DNA from: Takakia lepidozioides
Taxonomy: Eukaryota > Streptophyta > Takakiopsida > Takakiales > Takakiaceae
Length of the DNA stretch: 64,000 nt
Direction of reading: 5' to 3'
Assembly (NCBI GenBank): GCA_030704615.1
Contig: CM060734.1
Location: forward strand, 1,736,001 to 1,800,000
Positions 21,555 to 31,796 of this stretch are shown piece after piece (the stretch's first letter is position 1; every line of letters starts with the position of its first letter). Below the pieces are notes generated by a model. That model had not been told where the DNA came from. It saw only the letters and a program-made list of their open reading frames with translations, and did not search any database. Made by a program: the position numbers and the translations under genes.

Positions 21555-22770
21555 ACATTTCTCTTAGGCATTTTGTCAAACACTTGACAGGCATGCACCA
21601 CATTTCCGCACTTGCAATACATGCTCACAAGGGCATTCCCCGCCTGGATATCTGACACCAAAGCAGCTTTGATGATGCTTGCATGGAGCAGCTTGCCCTA
21701 TTCCAGAGCTAGAGGGTTGGTGCAAGCAGTAAGGATGTTAATGAAAGTGGCCTTGTCAGGCTTCACACCTTCTCCTTGCATGCGTGCAAAGAGTTTGAAT
21801 GCTTCTGCACCTTGCCCTTGCTGAACTAATCCTGCAATCAAGGCATTCCACTACATTTCTCCGAGGCATCTTATCACACACTTGGAGCGCATTAGCCACA
21901 CTCCCACACTTGCAATACATGCTCAGATGGGCATTCCCCACTAGAATCCAGCAACAATGATGCAGGCCTGGAGCCAATTGCCCTGCTCCAGAGCTGCTGG
22001 GAGGGAGCACGCATTGAGAATCCCAATAAATGTAACCTCGTTAGGTTTCACTCCTCCTAGTTGCATATGTCGAAAGAGGTCGAATGGTTCTGCACCATGG
22101 CATTGCTGAGCTAATCCTGCAATCATCATTGCATTCCATGAGATCACATTGCGTTTGGGCATTTTGTCAAACACTTGGCGTGCATGCACCACACTCCCGC
22201 ACTTTGCAATACATGCTCATAAGGGTGTTTCCAACAAAAATGTCTGGCTCGAATTCATTATTGAGAATGTGGGCATGAACCCCCCTTGCCAATTGCCAAA
22301 GCTTTTGTTTTAGCACATCCCTGAAGAAGGCAAGCACAGGTCTGCTCATATGTCTCCAAAACATTCCTACGACACCTATGCTTGGTAAATCTTTCCAACG
22401 TAATATTCCACGTGATCAAAGATCATTGAGGCATTCTGTTGAACACTTGGTGAGCATCCCTGATGCTCGGCACTTAACATGCATATTGACAAGGGTACGT
22501 GTTGAGTAGAAAAAACATCTGTCGTGAACCCACTTTGGATAATGTGAGTGTGCACCTGCTTTCCAGCTTTCGAGACCTTCCATCTTGATGCACTTAAGCA
22601 AGAGACAGACATACATATTTGAATTTGCTAAAATGCCTCCTTGGTTTAGAATCTGTAGAGCCTCTGTCAGGCTGTCTGCCGCACAAAGTATCTTCACATG
22701 CCCAGAAATGTCAGAAGAGGCATTGTGGACTCCCTCTCTTGATCCTCTTTCAGAAGCTGTGGTCATGGTT
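21555..22770 (-). pseudogene. Pentatricopeptide repeat (PPR) gene fragment captured by E4
   Basis: Several minus-strand frames in succession form one PPR array read from 22,770 downwards. It has an N-terminal ALQILNQGG repeat, GKQVHTHIIQSGF, ARGVHAHILNNEFEPDIFVG, then MVHARQVFDKMPKRNVISWN and GGVKPNEVTFIGILNACS. It ends with two SMYCKCG repeats that stop at MPKRNVI at about 21,555. The P-L-S order is that of plant organelle RNA-binding PPR proteins. At least five frame breaks and no DYW/E tail show it is dead. No introns are visible, and it ends directly against transposase sequence, as expected of a gene piece captured by a DNA transposon. Confidence 0.85.
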
Positions 22771-22779
22771 GAGGTGCCT

Positions 22780-23525
22780 GATTATATCATCTGTGCCGCT
22801 GCAATAGCTGCCTTTAGTTTACCATCTACCCATGTAGGTTTCTTGTAGCTACTGACCCACATGGAATCAAGGTAATCTGGAGCTTGAAGTCCAACCCTCG
22901 TGGATGAATCTGGACACACACTCTATCCCTGCTCCTTCAGGCAAAAACATGGAAAAACTCTGATAACAGGGAAAAACAGGCTGAAATGTGTTGAAGAATG
23001 TACCTTCATTAGCATCGCCTTGTTCTATCAATTGCACTGCTGCCGCTGATGTTTCCAGTTGACCATCTACCCGCGCGATTGCTTGTAGCTATTGATCCAC
23101 AGGGAAGCAGAAAGAAACTTGTGTTTGAAATCCGGCCTCTTGGATGAATCTGGACCTCTATCCCTGGTCCTCAGCTATCCCTGCCTGTGGACAAATCATG
23201 AATACATCCTCAGCCTTGCTACTAGCAGCTGACACTGATGGCATGAAGTTCTTCCAGCAAACACCCTAAACCCTAATGATGAGAGGGCAAAACAGACTGA
23301 AATAGGTTGAAGAAGAAGGTATAGGGAGCACAAAATCACTCCAAAACCACCATAGATCCACCAACGAGCTAACTTGCAGAATTCAACATGAAAAATAAGG
23401 GACGACTCTACTAACAGGGAAAACAGGCTGAAATGCGTTGAAGAAGGTACCTTCATTAGCAGTGCCTTGTTCTATCAATGCGCTGTTGCCGCTATTGTTT
23501 CCAGTTGACCATCTACCCACGAAGA
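22780..23525. repeat. Diverged direct repeats within E4
   Basis: Blocks at about 22,795-22,990, 22,995-23,180 and 23,400-23,525 share words such as CCATCTACCC, TTGTAGCTA, GTACCTTCATTAGCA and ACAGGCTGAAAT in the same order. They look like three diverged copies of a segment of about 200 bp. Confidence 0.5.
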
Positions 23526-24867
23526 GAAAACACAGAGGTTGAGAATATAGCTCCAACTAGACCACACTTCTGCTTATCTTTCCACGATGATTCCTTCCAA
23601 GTTACTCCATAAGAACGATAGAAGGTCCAAAGTCATCCAGCTTCTGTGTTTATGTATGACACCGCCATGAGACTAGGTTATGGGAGCCACAATTCTTTGC
23701 CGACATTGTCAGTGCTACTGTCTCTTCTGAGGACATTGTTACTTTTCATGGTGGCTTACAGTGCCACCTCAAGTTTCGAGGCTCTAGGTGCTTGATGGTA
23801 AGGTCAATGACATGTCTGTAAATGGCTGAAAACTGTACACCTGTCACTCCTCAGAGGCCTCCAAATACTTGAACCCAGGACTCCCAATAAGGTAGCCTCA
23901 TGGAAACCAACCCAGAATATAGACATTGATCTAAATACCTCCTCATTTGTGTGCCACAGCTATGGGGTGGGGCCTCAAGCTTCCACAAACAGCAGCCTTG
24001 ATCTATCTACTAGCTCTAAGATTATCTCTCATTGAATATTCGAATCCAGGAGAGGAGACACTTGAGACAGAGAGATAAAATGGTGTCTTGAGGCTTGCAC
24101 GACTTGTACTTTGAAAGTAATTTTGTTGACTACAATCCTTGCTCAAAGAGCAAGTATGGCGCCCACCTGAAGATTGCACACACAATCAGGAGATGTGTAG
24201 TTCATGCAGACAAATACATCACCAAAATCTGAAGCCTGCTAAAGTAGGTCCAAAGAACAACAAAAGGAGTAAGCTGCCTATGCCTCCCCACACCTTCACT
24301 ATTGCTCCATCGCATCCCCGCCACCACTGATGCCATTGTCACCATTCACCTCAACCAAGCACACATGGACATCTGCTGGTGAGGTGACAGTCTGCGCATG
24401 TCAGGCACCCATGTGAAGCCACAAGCACAACTACTGGAACCATTAACTACATGAAACCCCTACATTTCATAGTGCAATAAACCAAAAAAGTGTACATAAA
24501 AACCACTAGAAATTGTGATAAAGGTACCAAGAGATGAAAACTTTGAGAACTAGAGAGGGAGAGTACCGAGACACAGGCATAATATGCTTCCCCATTCCAC
24601 CATGCATTCCTCCTTCTCCATTGCCCCTTCACAAATTTCTCTGAATACCATCTGCTTCCCACCAAAAAGCAGAGATTGAAACATGGCCTGCTAAGACCTA
24701 GCTGACACGGAAGGGGCGCGTGAGGAGGGAAAAGAGAGCCCACGGGAGACAGATCGCGGGGAGAAAAGAAAAAAAAGAAAAGCAAAACAACAGTGCATCG
24801 CGATTTGATCCCGCGGTGCATTACGACACATTCTACGTCCTTACCACTAGACTACTCCTACAATTCA
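23526..24867. other. E4 interior, no gene recognised
   Basis: Only short frames without domains. The minus-strand frame at 24,447-24,821 has a run of phenylalanines encoded by an A/G-rich tract and is probably chance. Confidence 0.4.
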
Positions 24868-25007
24868 ATTACCCCCTCCTGTAAGATTATATTTAAGGTG
24901 ATTTAAACCCCCCTCTATATGTATATGTTGTACATGGAGGGGTTTAAAATACCCCCTCCTGTGCACGCACGTGGCTGGTACATATTGGCTGGAGTGCACC
25001 CCCCAGG

Positions 25008-25163
25008 ATATATCGCTACACAACTACATCATTGTCCAAAACCACACAACACATGTGCACACCACACACTAGTATACCACTAGTCCAGCCACTAGTCCAA
25101 CCACTAGGCTACAACTAGTCAGTCACTAGGCTGCCCACTATGGCAGTCACTAGTCCATACAAT
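25008..25163 (-). repeat. E2 terminal repeat A2 (main part)
   Basis: Copy of A1 (25,492-25,646), running from the end of B2 to the E4 insertion. Its last 20 bp lie at 19,525-19,544. It has one extra 12-bp CACTAGTCC-type unit relative to A1. The segment is built largely of ACTAG words. Confidence 0.85.
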
Positions 25164-25489
25164 GATAAAGAAGAAGAATACAAGCACAAGCTCATGCGAG
25201 CTCACAAAGCTGAAGCATAAACTCATGCATATATAACCTCATCACTCAAATACAAGTCAAGCCAAGTGCACCCCACGCCATGGGGAATCCACACTACGGC
25301 GCCATAGCTAGGCGCGGTGAGGCTCAACTCGAGAAAGATGAGCCTCCTGCGCTTGCCGTGAAGATAACCACTCCAGGGCCTAAATCTGCCTTGACCCCTG
25401 GATTGACACTTGGGCCAATCCCAAATGTCAATATGTAAAAGCTAGCTATTTCCTAGCTAGTTTCACACTAGTGGTAAAATAACTTGACA
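25163..25489 (-). repeat. E2 terminal repeat B2
   Basis: 327 bp, about 99% identical to B1 at 35,817-36,143. It starts TGTCAAGTT on the minus strand and is separated from A1 by the dinucleotide GC. A TATATA box lies in the same position as in B1. Confidence 0.9.
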
Positions 25490-25491
25490 GC

Positions 25492-25646
25492 TGTCGTGCG
25501 CATACATATCGCTACACAACTACATCGCTGTCCAAAACCACACAACACATGTGCACACCACACACTAGTATACCACTAGTCCAACCACTAGGCTACAACT
25601 AGTCAGTCACTAGGTGCCCACTATGGCAGTCACTAGTCCACACAAT
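25492..25646 (-). repeat. E2 repeat A1
   Basis: On the minus strand it runs from TTGTGTGGACTAG immediately after the purine tract to GCACGACA, then GC and B2. It is the intact version of A2 and shows the pre-insertion site of E4. The last part (GGACAGCGATGTA, GCACGACA) is shared with E1 although the rest differs. Confidence 0.9.
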
Positions 25647-25658
25647 CGCCCCCTAGCT
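25646..25658 (-). promoter_or_regulatory. E2 polypurine tract
   Basis: AGCTAGGGGGCGAT directly precedes A1 on the minus strand, and E1 has AGCTAGGGGGGCGAT in the same place (49,076-49,090). Position and purine run fit the primer for plus-strand cDNA synthesis, which would start cDNA at A1. Confidence 0.65.
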
Positions 25659-25898
25659 GGTGCTTAGGTCCCTCTAAGTCCAGGTAGCCACAAGATGTGA
25701 TAGTGACCATAGCCTCACTAAGTCCTCCACCACTATCCCTACTACACTCAAACTCGATAGATCAAGAGGCCGGGTGCAAGAGTTGCCCCATCGTTAGTCG
25801 CCGTCTTGCAACCTGTGAACTTGAGCTTGGGATCTCATGTATTGACTCCTATGAGCTTGGCCTCCCATGTCTTGTTAGCTGCCTCCAGTCATGTCCAA

Positions 25899-26162
25899 CT
25901 ATCCCAAGCAGTGTGGACACAACCAATCTCCGTCAGGAACCTTCTCAAGAGGTGGTGTCAAGCATCCCATATGCCAACCCCTTGAGCATCGATCACACAC
26001 CAGCATGGTGGCTGCCCCTTTGGCAGACCCACAGAGCATGCACCTCAAACCTGCAGGTACCACTGCCAAGTTTGGGTCAACTCTGCCATCGACATTGGGA
26101 AGGTGACATGGCGCACAATTACGCACATGGTCTTTCCAAGTCATGCCATCCCGACCCTCCAA
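25899..26162 (-). CDS. E2 PHD finger at the pol C-terminus
   Basis: The C-terminal 45 residues form a canonical C4HC3 PHD finger: CMLC, CDRCSRGWH, MGC and finally CPHC, with the usual Trp two residues before the last pair and a GDW just ahead of it. PHD fingers bind histone H3 tails. At the end of an integrase polyprotein it would take the place of the chromodomain of chromoviruses and could steer integration. Upstream in the same frame is RDGMTWKDHVRNCAPCHLP, the end of the integrase tail. The frame stops at 25,899, well before the purine tract. It is conserved in E1. Confidence 0.85.
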   Translation of the reverse strand: MEGRDGMTWKDHVRNCAPCHLPNVDGRVDPNLAVVPAGLRCMLCGSAKGAATMLVCDRCSRGWHMGCLTPPLEKVPDGDWLCPHCLG

Positions 26163-26164
26163 GA

Positions 26165-27436
26165 TCAGGACCCTGAGGGCAACACCTCTCGAACCCTCAG
26201 AATAACACGCCCTGCAGTAACATCCAGAGTCGTAGGAGCAGTCTGCTGCAAATAAACATAGTCACCAGGGCTAAACCTCCGAACCCCAGGACGATATCCT
26301 CCACCACGTATAGTGGCATACCTCAACGTATCACGGTGCTGTGCAATGGCAAGGTTCTCAAAAGCCATGGGCATGACTTTCTTGAACAACTCTGCACGCT
26401 GATCACATGCACGTACCCACACGTCCGGATCGTCAAGGTTAAGGACTTGAGCAGTGTCCCTACGAATGGCTGCAGGCAAATCCGGCTCTCGGCCAAAGAG
26501 AGAAGGAAATAGGCAAGTGATGCTTGTTTGCTGAACCTGTAGCCCATGGCTAACCAAGGAACCTGAAGATCCCAATCTCCTAGGTGTCCCTTCTGCAAGC
26601 CATACTTGCGCAAACCCCTCTTCACCGTCTGAACAACTCTCTCTGCCAAGCCATCGGCCTCAGGATGATCCCGAGAAGTGGTGCGGTGGTCTATCAAGGC
26701 TTTATCACACAAAGCCTGAAACTCCCCCAAGAACTCTCTCCCTTGGTCCGTGAGTACCTCAGCTGGAGCACCAAATCGGCTAAGCACACGATCCAAGAAT
26801 GCATACGCAGCCCCCTCACTAGCCTTGTCAGGCAATGGAACCAACTCAATCCACTTGGAGAAGTGCTCCACCATCACCAACACATATCTGTGGTGGCGCA
26901 TAGTCAGTGGCAACGGTCCTGCGAAGTCAAGACTCCACCTGTAGCCCAATCCCATGATTGGTAAAGGATGCAACTGTGGTGTAGGGGCGTTGAATGAAGC
27001 ACGCACCCTGTCACACCCATGCACCTAGCCACGAACTGTTGCACCTCTGTATGCATACCACGCCACCAATACTGCCCCTGCAGTAAACTGTGAGTGCGTC
27101 GCACTCCAAAATGCCCCAACTCCTCATGGGCATGCCGCACTAACCGTGCACGCTGTGTGGGTGAGGCACAATCCTCACCCGACCATCCTCCCACACTCGA
27201 AGTAGGTGTATCCCCTCCCACTTGAACCTCTTGGCTCGTTGCAGGATCCGATCCCTCTCCCTGGCAGTCACAGTGGCTGCCGTGTCTCCCGTGCGGAGGT
27301 AGTCCAACACAGCCGAATCCTCATGTATATCTCTGGCACCACCTGGCTCATCACTAGCCTCAGGGTCCTCAGACACTCCGTCTACAGTCATCCCTGTTGT
27401 AGGTCCAACCTGACCTCCCGATGCCAAGATACACAA
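26165..27436 (-). pseudogene. E2 integrase (frameshifted)
   Basis: Read from 27,436 down: an N-terminal zinc-binding segment (VRHAHEELGHFG... RCM), then the catalytic core with aspartates in WSLDFAG (about 26,928) and VLTDQGREF, and glutamate in DGLAERVVQ with 35 residues between the last two. A C-terminal part follows, with RRFSPGDYVYLQQTAP and ILRVREVLPSG, a beta-barrel-like tail. This is a DDE integrase of gypsy type, consistent with the 4-bp target duplications. At least two frameshifts separate the pieces. The PHD finger follows. Confidence 0.85.
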
Positions 27437-27969
27437 AAATGCAGATGCGTGCCATCCCGCACCATCTCCTCGTCCGTCTCACCATGCCACCGAGCTCCAG
27501 TGTCATCCTGCTGGCTCATGCATGGATTGCGACTCAATCCATCCGCATCCCGATTGACCAAACCCGGTCGATGCACAACCTGAAAGTCATACTCCTGGAG
27601 TATGAGTGCCCACCGTGCAAGCTTCCCCGTAAGCTTGTCTGACTCCATCAACCACTTGAGTGGCTGGTGATCCGTGACAAGGGTGAAAAGATTGCCGTAT
27701 AGATAGCACCTGAAGTGTGCCACGGCCCACACTGCAGCTAAGCACTCTCCCTCATATGAGCTGTACTTAGCCTCTGCAGCGTTGTTCGAGCGGCTAGCAT
27801 AAGCCACTACGAACTCTCTTCCCTCATCATCCACCTGTGTGAGCACCGCTCCAAGCCCCAGCATGCTCCAATCCGTATGCAGCTGAAAGGGACGCCCCCT
27901 GATAGGTCGTCTCAGATAGGCGCCGAGGTCAACCTCGCCTTGAGCTCTGAAAAGCTCGTTCCTGCTCAT
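27388..27969 (-). CDS. E2 RNase H domain
   Basis: Carries LHTDWSMLGLGAVL (first acid), YEGECLAAVWAVAHF (glutamate) and LVTDHQPLKWLM, the gypsy RNase H signature, then a VHRPGLVNRDADGLSRNP block typical of the RNase H-integrase junction. It is separated from RT by one frameshift near 27,960. Confidence 0.85.
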   Translation of the reverse strand: MSRNELFRAQGEVDLGAYLRRPIRGRPFQLHTDWSMLGLGAVLTQVDDEGREFVVAYASRSNNAAEAKYSSYEGECLAAVWAVAHFRCYLYGNLFTLVTDHQPLKWLMESDKLTGKLARWALILQEYDFQVVHRPGLVNRDADGLSRNPCMSQQDDTGARWHGETDEEMVRDGTHLHFCVSWHREVRLDLQQG

Positions 27970-28857
27970 CTTCCCACTGCCACTCCTGGTCCACCTTGGT
28001 CAGCTTGGTTAGAGCCTTTGCAATGGTACTAAATCCCTTGACAAACCGTCTATAATAGTTTGCCAACCCCATGAAAGCTCGAACTCGGCTCACATCCGTG
28101 GGGCGTGGAATTTGTGCAATGGCCTCTACCTTAGTCTGCTGTACCCCCAATCCTCCAGGATATATCATGTGACCCAGATACTCAATCTGGTTGTGGAAAA
28201 ACTTGCACTTCCCCGGATGCAACTTCAATCCGTGCGCTCTCAAGCGCTCCAATACCACCTGAAGGTGTCTCTCATGCTCCTCCATCGTAACACTAAAGAT
28301 GATGATGTCATCTATGTAGCACCGAGCAAAGTCCACCCCTGCTAGAATCCTATCCATGACTCTCTGAAACTCTGCAGGAGCATTCTTAAGCCCAAATGGT
28401 AAGAACCGCCACTGATATAGGCAATCCTTGCCGTGCTCATTGATCCCCCAGAATGCGTCTTCTGCTTGTCCGCCTCCTTGATTGGCAACTGGTGATATCC
28501 GGATCGTAAATCCAAAGTGCTAAAGACCTTAGCATGCCCGATGGCATCAAAGATCTCCTCTGGTGTTGGCATGGCATACTTATCGGACTTGGTCTGACGA
28601 TTTACAGGCCGGTAATCACCGCACATACGTCTCTCCGTCCAATTGCCATAGACATCCTTCTTGGCTGGCATCACTGTGGCTGAAGCATACTCTCCACCAG
28701 AGAGCTCCACCAAACCTGCCTCCCAGAGATCTTGAGTCCTCATCTGAATCAAAGACCTCTCCATGTCACTGTATCTATAGGGTCTCCGAAAGATTGGCGT
28801 GTCAGTGGCCAACTCAATACGGATCTCTTGACCCTTCAGTGCTCCCAAGTCCTTCAA
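27929..28857 (-). pseudogene. E2 reverse transcriptase (one frameshift)
   Basis: Two overlapping frames give a full gypsy RT: FRRPYRYSDMERSLI, MCGDYRPVNRQTKSD, STLDLRSGYHQLPI, then FLPFGLKNAP and the catalytic CYIDDIIIF (YIDD at about 28,318-28,307), then LGHMIYPGGLGV and FMGLANYYRRFVKGF. The break near 28,450 lies at a purine-rich run in the KTAFWG region. All catalytic residues are present. The RT polymerises the element cDNA. Confidence 0.88.
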
Positions 28858-28869
28858 ACTGAAGGCAAA

Positions 28870-29305
28870 GCAATTCCTGTAAGCCCTCAGGAACCGCCGT
28901 ATACGTCGTCTCTCTCCTCCGGTGACAATGGGTCCAATGTCAGGCTCCCAATTGTCCTCCGTAACTGCAACCTTAAGTCCAGTGGGCTTAGAGGTAGAGG
29001 ACGCGTCCAGTGGTTGCTATGTTGCAACCTCTTGAGCAGTACTCCCTACCTGCTCAGTCAATGACAAGGCCTCATCCTGCCCATCATCTCATCCTTGAGG
29101 ACCTCCTCAACCCGAGAAGAATCCCCAACCTCATCCATCACAGCCGCCTTGGCTGCCAACTCCCTCTGAACCTCGAGCACCTCCCACGTGTGCCATGGAT
29201 GCATGCACCCCGTGGTCCTCACATGCTCGCCCCCACTCACTGCCTGTACCGTCTCGGTAGGCAGAGAGACCATCGAGGGAAGTGTACTCCGCACTCTGCG
29301 TTGCT
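28870..29305 (-). pseudogene. E2 linker between methyltransferase and RT
   Basis: Conserved with E1 (45,430-45,780), with a segment VSLPTETVQAVSGGEHVRTT, a helical EVLEVQRELAAKAAVMDE stretch and an acidic run. No known domain. It leads into FSLKDLGALKGQEIRIEL at the RT start. Confidence 0.5.
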
Positions 29306-29309
29306 CAGC

Positions 29310-30300
29310 CAGCCAAGCTGATAATCCAGGTCAAGCAATTGAGATCCATTGCTTGCCCCAACACTTTGACGACGTGATGCCTCAGAAAGAGACGACACCG
29401 CCGTGGTACCAGTGGTAAAACCCATTGCCCGCTCACGCTCGTCAGCATTAGGCTCCACTAACTGCTGCAACTGAGCATCCCACAGGAGGCCAGGTCCACT
29501 ATCCCGGAAAGCATGCGATCCTGGGAAGCTGAGCAGTGTAGGTAATGCTGCTCGTGGTTGACCCACCTTGTTGACCACTGCCAAAGGCGAACGTCATCGT
29601 GTCTCACACGCTGAGACTGCCTCCCTGTGTCCAGAATGCTATCCACTGTGAGATGTGCTGGCCGCTGCACCCCATCAAATGCACGCTTGAGCAGTGCGGG
29701 TGGCATCAAGTTAGTCCACCATAGCCGTGGACGATGAGCCCGTGACCCCACTGTAGCTGCATCTAGCAACACTGCTGACCCAAGCCACGACCGGACTTGA
29801 TGCACACTGGCCATCACCCTGGCCCGAGAATCGCCCATCAGTGGCACATTCTCCAAGATGTATGCTGGAGATACAGCTTGATGAAGCTGCAAGTGGCGCA
29901 AAACCCGCACCATCTCCCAAAACAGACCCGACCTCGAGTCTCGCAATCCATTGCCATGCCCGGCTGATGAATGCCCTTGGCAGGGCCAACCTGCCACTAC
30001 CAGATCAATGGAGCCAACCCGCTCCAATCCTGCGCCCCCAGCAACGAAATGTCTGCTGGCAAGGCCTGCTGATATCCACGAATTGCAGACACCGACAACA
30101 ACTCAGGGTACCGCTGCACCAACTGAGCAACATGGCGAAGTGAAACGCGTCGTGCAGTCTCATCCCTCTCCACATACAGGTAACGCCGAACTCGTACACC
30201 TGCCTGTAACACAGCCGTACATCCTGCCGAGTAACGTAGCAGCCAATCCGGTGCTGATCCCCCGCCAAACAAGTCCAGAAGACAAATGCCTTCATCCGGA
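29310..30300 (-). pseudogene. E2 C5 cytosine DNA methyltransferase domain
   Basis: Motifs in order on the minus strand: motif I GICLLDLFGGGSA (about 30,290, AdoMet binding), YVERDE, motif IV VVAGWPCQGHSSAG with the catalytic cysteine at about 29,982, motif VI ILENVP (about 29,853), motif VIII AHRPRLWW (about 29,730), then ERAMGF and RRQ in the motif IX-X position. At about 330 residues this is a whole catalytic domain, not a fragment. It lies between protease and RT in the element polyprotein. One 1-nt T-run deletion near 30,010 and another break near 29,580 split it. It would transfer methyl groups to DNA cytosine. Target specificity and activity are unknown. Confidence 0.88.
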
Positions 30301-30399
30301 TACTGCCACACAATAGGTGTGGTGTCCAATGGAGACAATTGAGGTGGTCCTGGTGCAATCCCGCACTCTCCTCCTCTCCTGACGGTACAAAAGCCTCCA

Positions 30400-31370
30400 C
30401 CAGGCTTGTTGCACCCGTCGATCAGCATCCCGCTGCAAATCCTTGCTCGTGCCCCACAATGGAGTCTGAGCAACCATGGTAGGCAACTCCGCCATACCAT
30501 ACATGTCATCCTGCTCTCCCGGAGGTGGCACATCCTCTGAATGAGCATTGCCCTCAAGCAACTCTCTAGGCCAACTCACTGCCGCTGTGAATGCTGCTAG
30601 TGTCGGCATCTTGCCTCGCTGGGCAACCGCAACTCCTCCTATGAACGTCACAGGGAGCTGCACACGCCGGCCCTCCCCTGACTGCCATGCAGGCCTATAG
30701 GAAGCTGACTCCTCCCAAAAATCCAGGGTGAAGCCCATGGGGTACAACACTGCCCCACCAACCAGGACATCGTATGAGACGCGTCTGTCACAATGGCCTT
30801 GGCTCGCATCACTGAGCCATCTGTAGGGTGATCCGGCCGTAGTCTGATAGCCAACTCACGCCGTGTCATGCCCCGAGCCTGCTCCGATCCTCCCAGAGAC
30901 GTCTGTATCTGGAAAGGACAAGGCTCCATATCCGCCTCCGTGAGGCCCAAGCCTGCAATAGCAGCTCTGCCCAGCATCAATGGCTGAGCTCCCGAGTCCA
31001 ACAAGACCCGCAGTGGCCGGTACCTCTTGCCTGCCGGTCCACTCAAACAGAAAATGCCATCCTGGTTGTCTAACATGACAACTCCAGGTGTCACCATGGC
31101 GCGCTCAATGGCTGGCCTAGCTGGCAGCTCCATCAACCTGGCAGCTGCAGCTTGCCATGGCGCCGCCGTGGCAGTCTTGACCCTCAAATCCGAGGATCCC
31201 TCCGGCACTACACCTCCCACTATCTCCGCAGAAGATGAAGTAACCTCCCCACTCTCACAGAGTGTAGCTGCCAGCCTGAACACCTCAGCTGGTCTTACCC
31301 CCGGCGTCGCAATCATGGTAGCCGAGAACAATGGAGCCTGGCACACAGATGTGGCCGCTCCTAGCAGCAC
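30400..31370 (-). pseudogene. E2 aspartic protease region
   Basis: The frame contains GPAGKRYRPLRVLLDSGAQP, where LLDSGA is the retropepsin active-site triplet with Ser instead of the more usual Thr, followed by LMLGRAAIAGLGL and a second sheet-rich half (MTRRELAIRLRPDHP, MRAKAIVTDA). Frame breaks occur near 30,750. The protease would process the polyprotein. Its C-terminal part merges into a linker with LPVTFIGGVAVAQRGKMPT, also conserved in E1, before the methyltransferase. Confidence 0.75.
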
Positions 31371-31472
31371 ACTAGCTGCCGTAGCCTTGGCAACACACTA
31401 GGTAGTGGTGCTACCCGTGTAGCTCTCCCCAATGGCATAGTAACCTCCGCCTCGGTAACAGTCGGGCGAGAA

Positions 31473-31796
31473 CTAGGTGCCATGGATGGTCGAACACTGT
31501 CGTCGTCTCCAATGTGAATGACTGAGGAAGCCTAGCCTGACGGCTTGCCTCCCACGCTGTGGATCCAACTCCACCTCTGCACCTCGTGGCTCAGGAACTC
31601 GTGCTGCTCCTCGAGTCACGGCTGCAGCAGACTCCACCTGCACTAGTGGTAGTGCTGCTCCACACATGAATCCCATGCCTCCCATATCTCCTCCCTCAGG
31701 AGCAGGAGGTGGACCATCCGGCCTTAGAGCCGGTACCACCTGAGCTGTAGCCATGGCAGCGAGCCTCTGCTCTAGCTGCTGAAGCCGGTTGGCCAT
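31473..31796 (-). pseudogene. E2 gag-pro linker
   Basis: Starts MANRLQQLEQRLAAM, a predicted short coiled coil, then a Pro/Gly-rich part GPPPAPEGGDMGGMGF and a segment rich in Glu, Pro and Arg. E1 was interrupted by E2 precisely within the PEGG codons of its copy of this region. No enzymatic domain is recognisable. Confidence 0.55.

Larger units (their letters stand above)
19545..25007. mobile_element. E4: TIR DNA transposon carrying a PPR fragment
   Basis: The ends are CCTGGGGGGTGCACTC (19,545-19,560) and its exact complement GAGTGCACCCCCCAGG (24,992-25,007). The flanks ACATATCG (19,537-19,544) and ATATATCG (25,008-25,015) are an 8-bp target duplication with one change, and A1 of E2 (25,492-25,646) shows the uninterrupted site. 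Inside are subterminal CCCCCT-rich repeats, a transposase-like gene in two opposed pieces, a PPR gene fragment and about 2 kb of unassigned sequence. An 8-bp duplication is usual for hAT and P superfamilies. The TIR matches no family I know. Confidence 0.85.

Noticed and set aside
24447-24821. Membrane protein with a poly-Phe stretch
   Set aside because: The Phe run is the antisense of an A/G-rich simple tract and the rest shows no domain.
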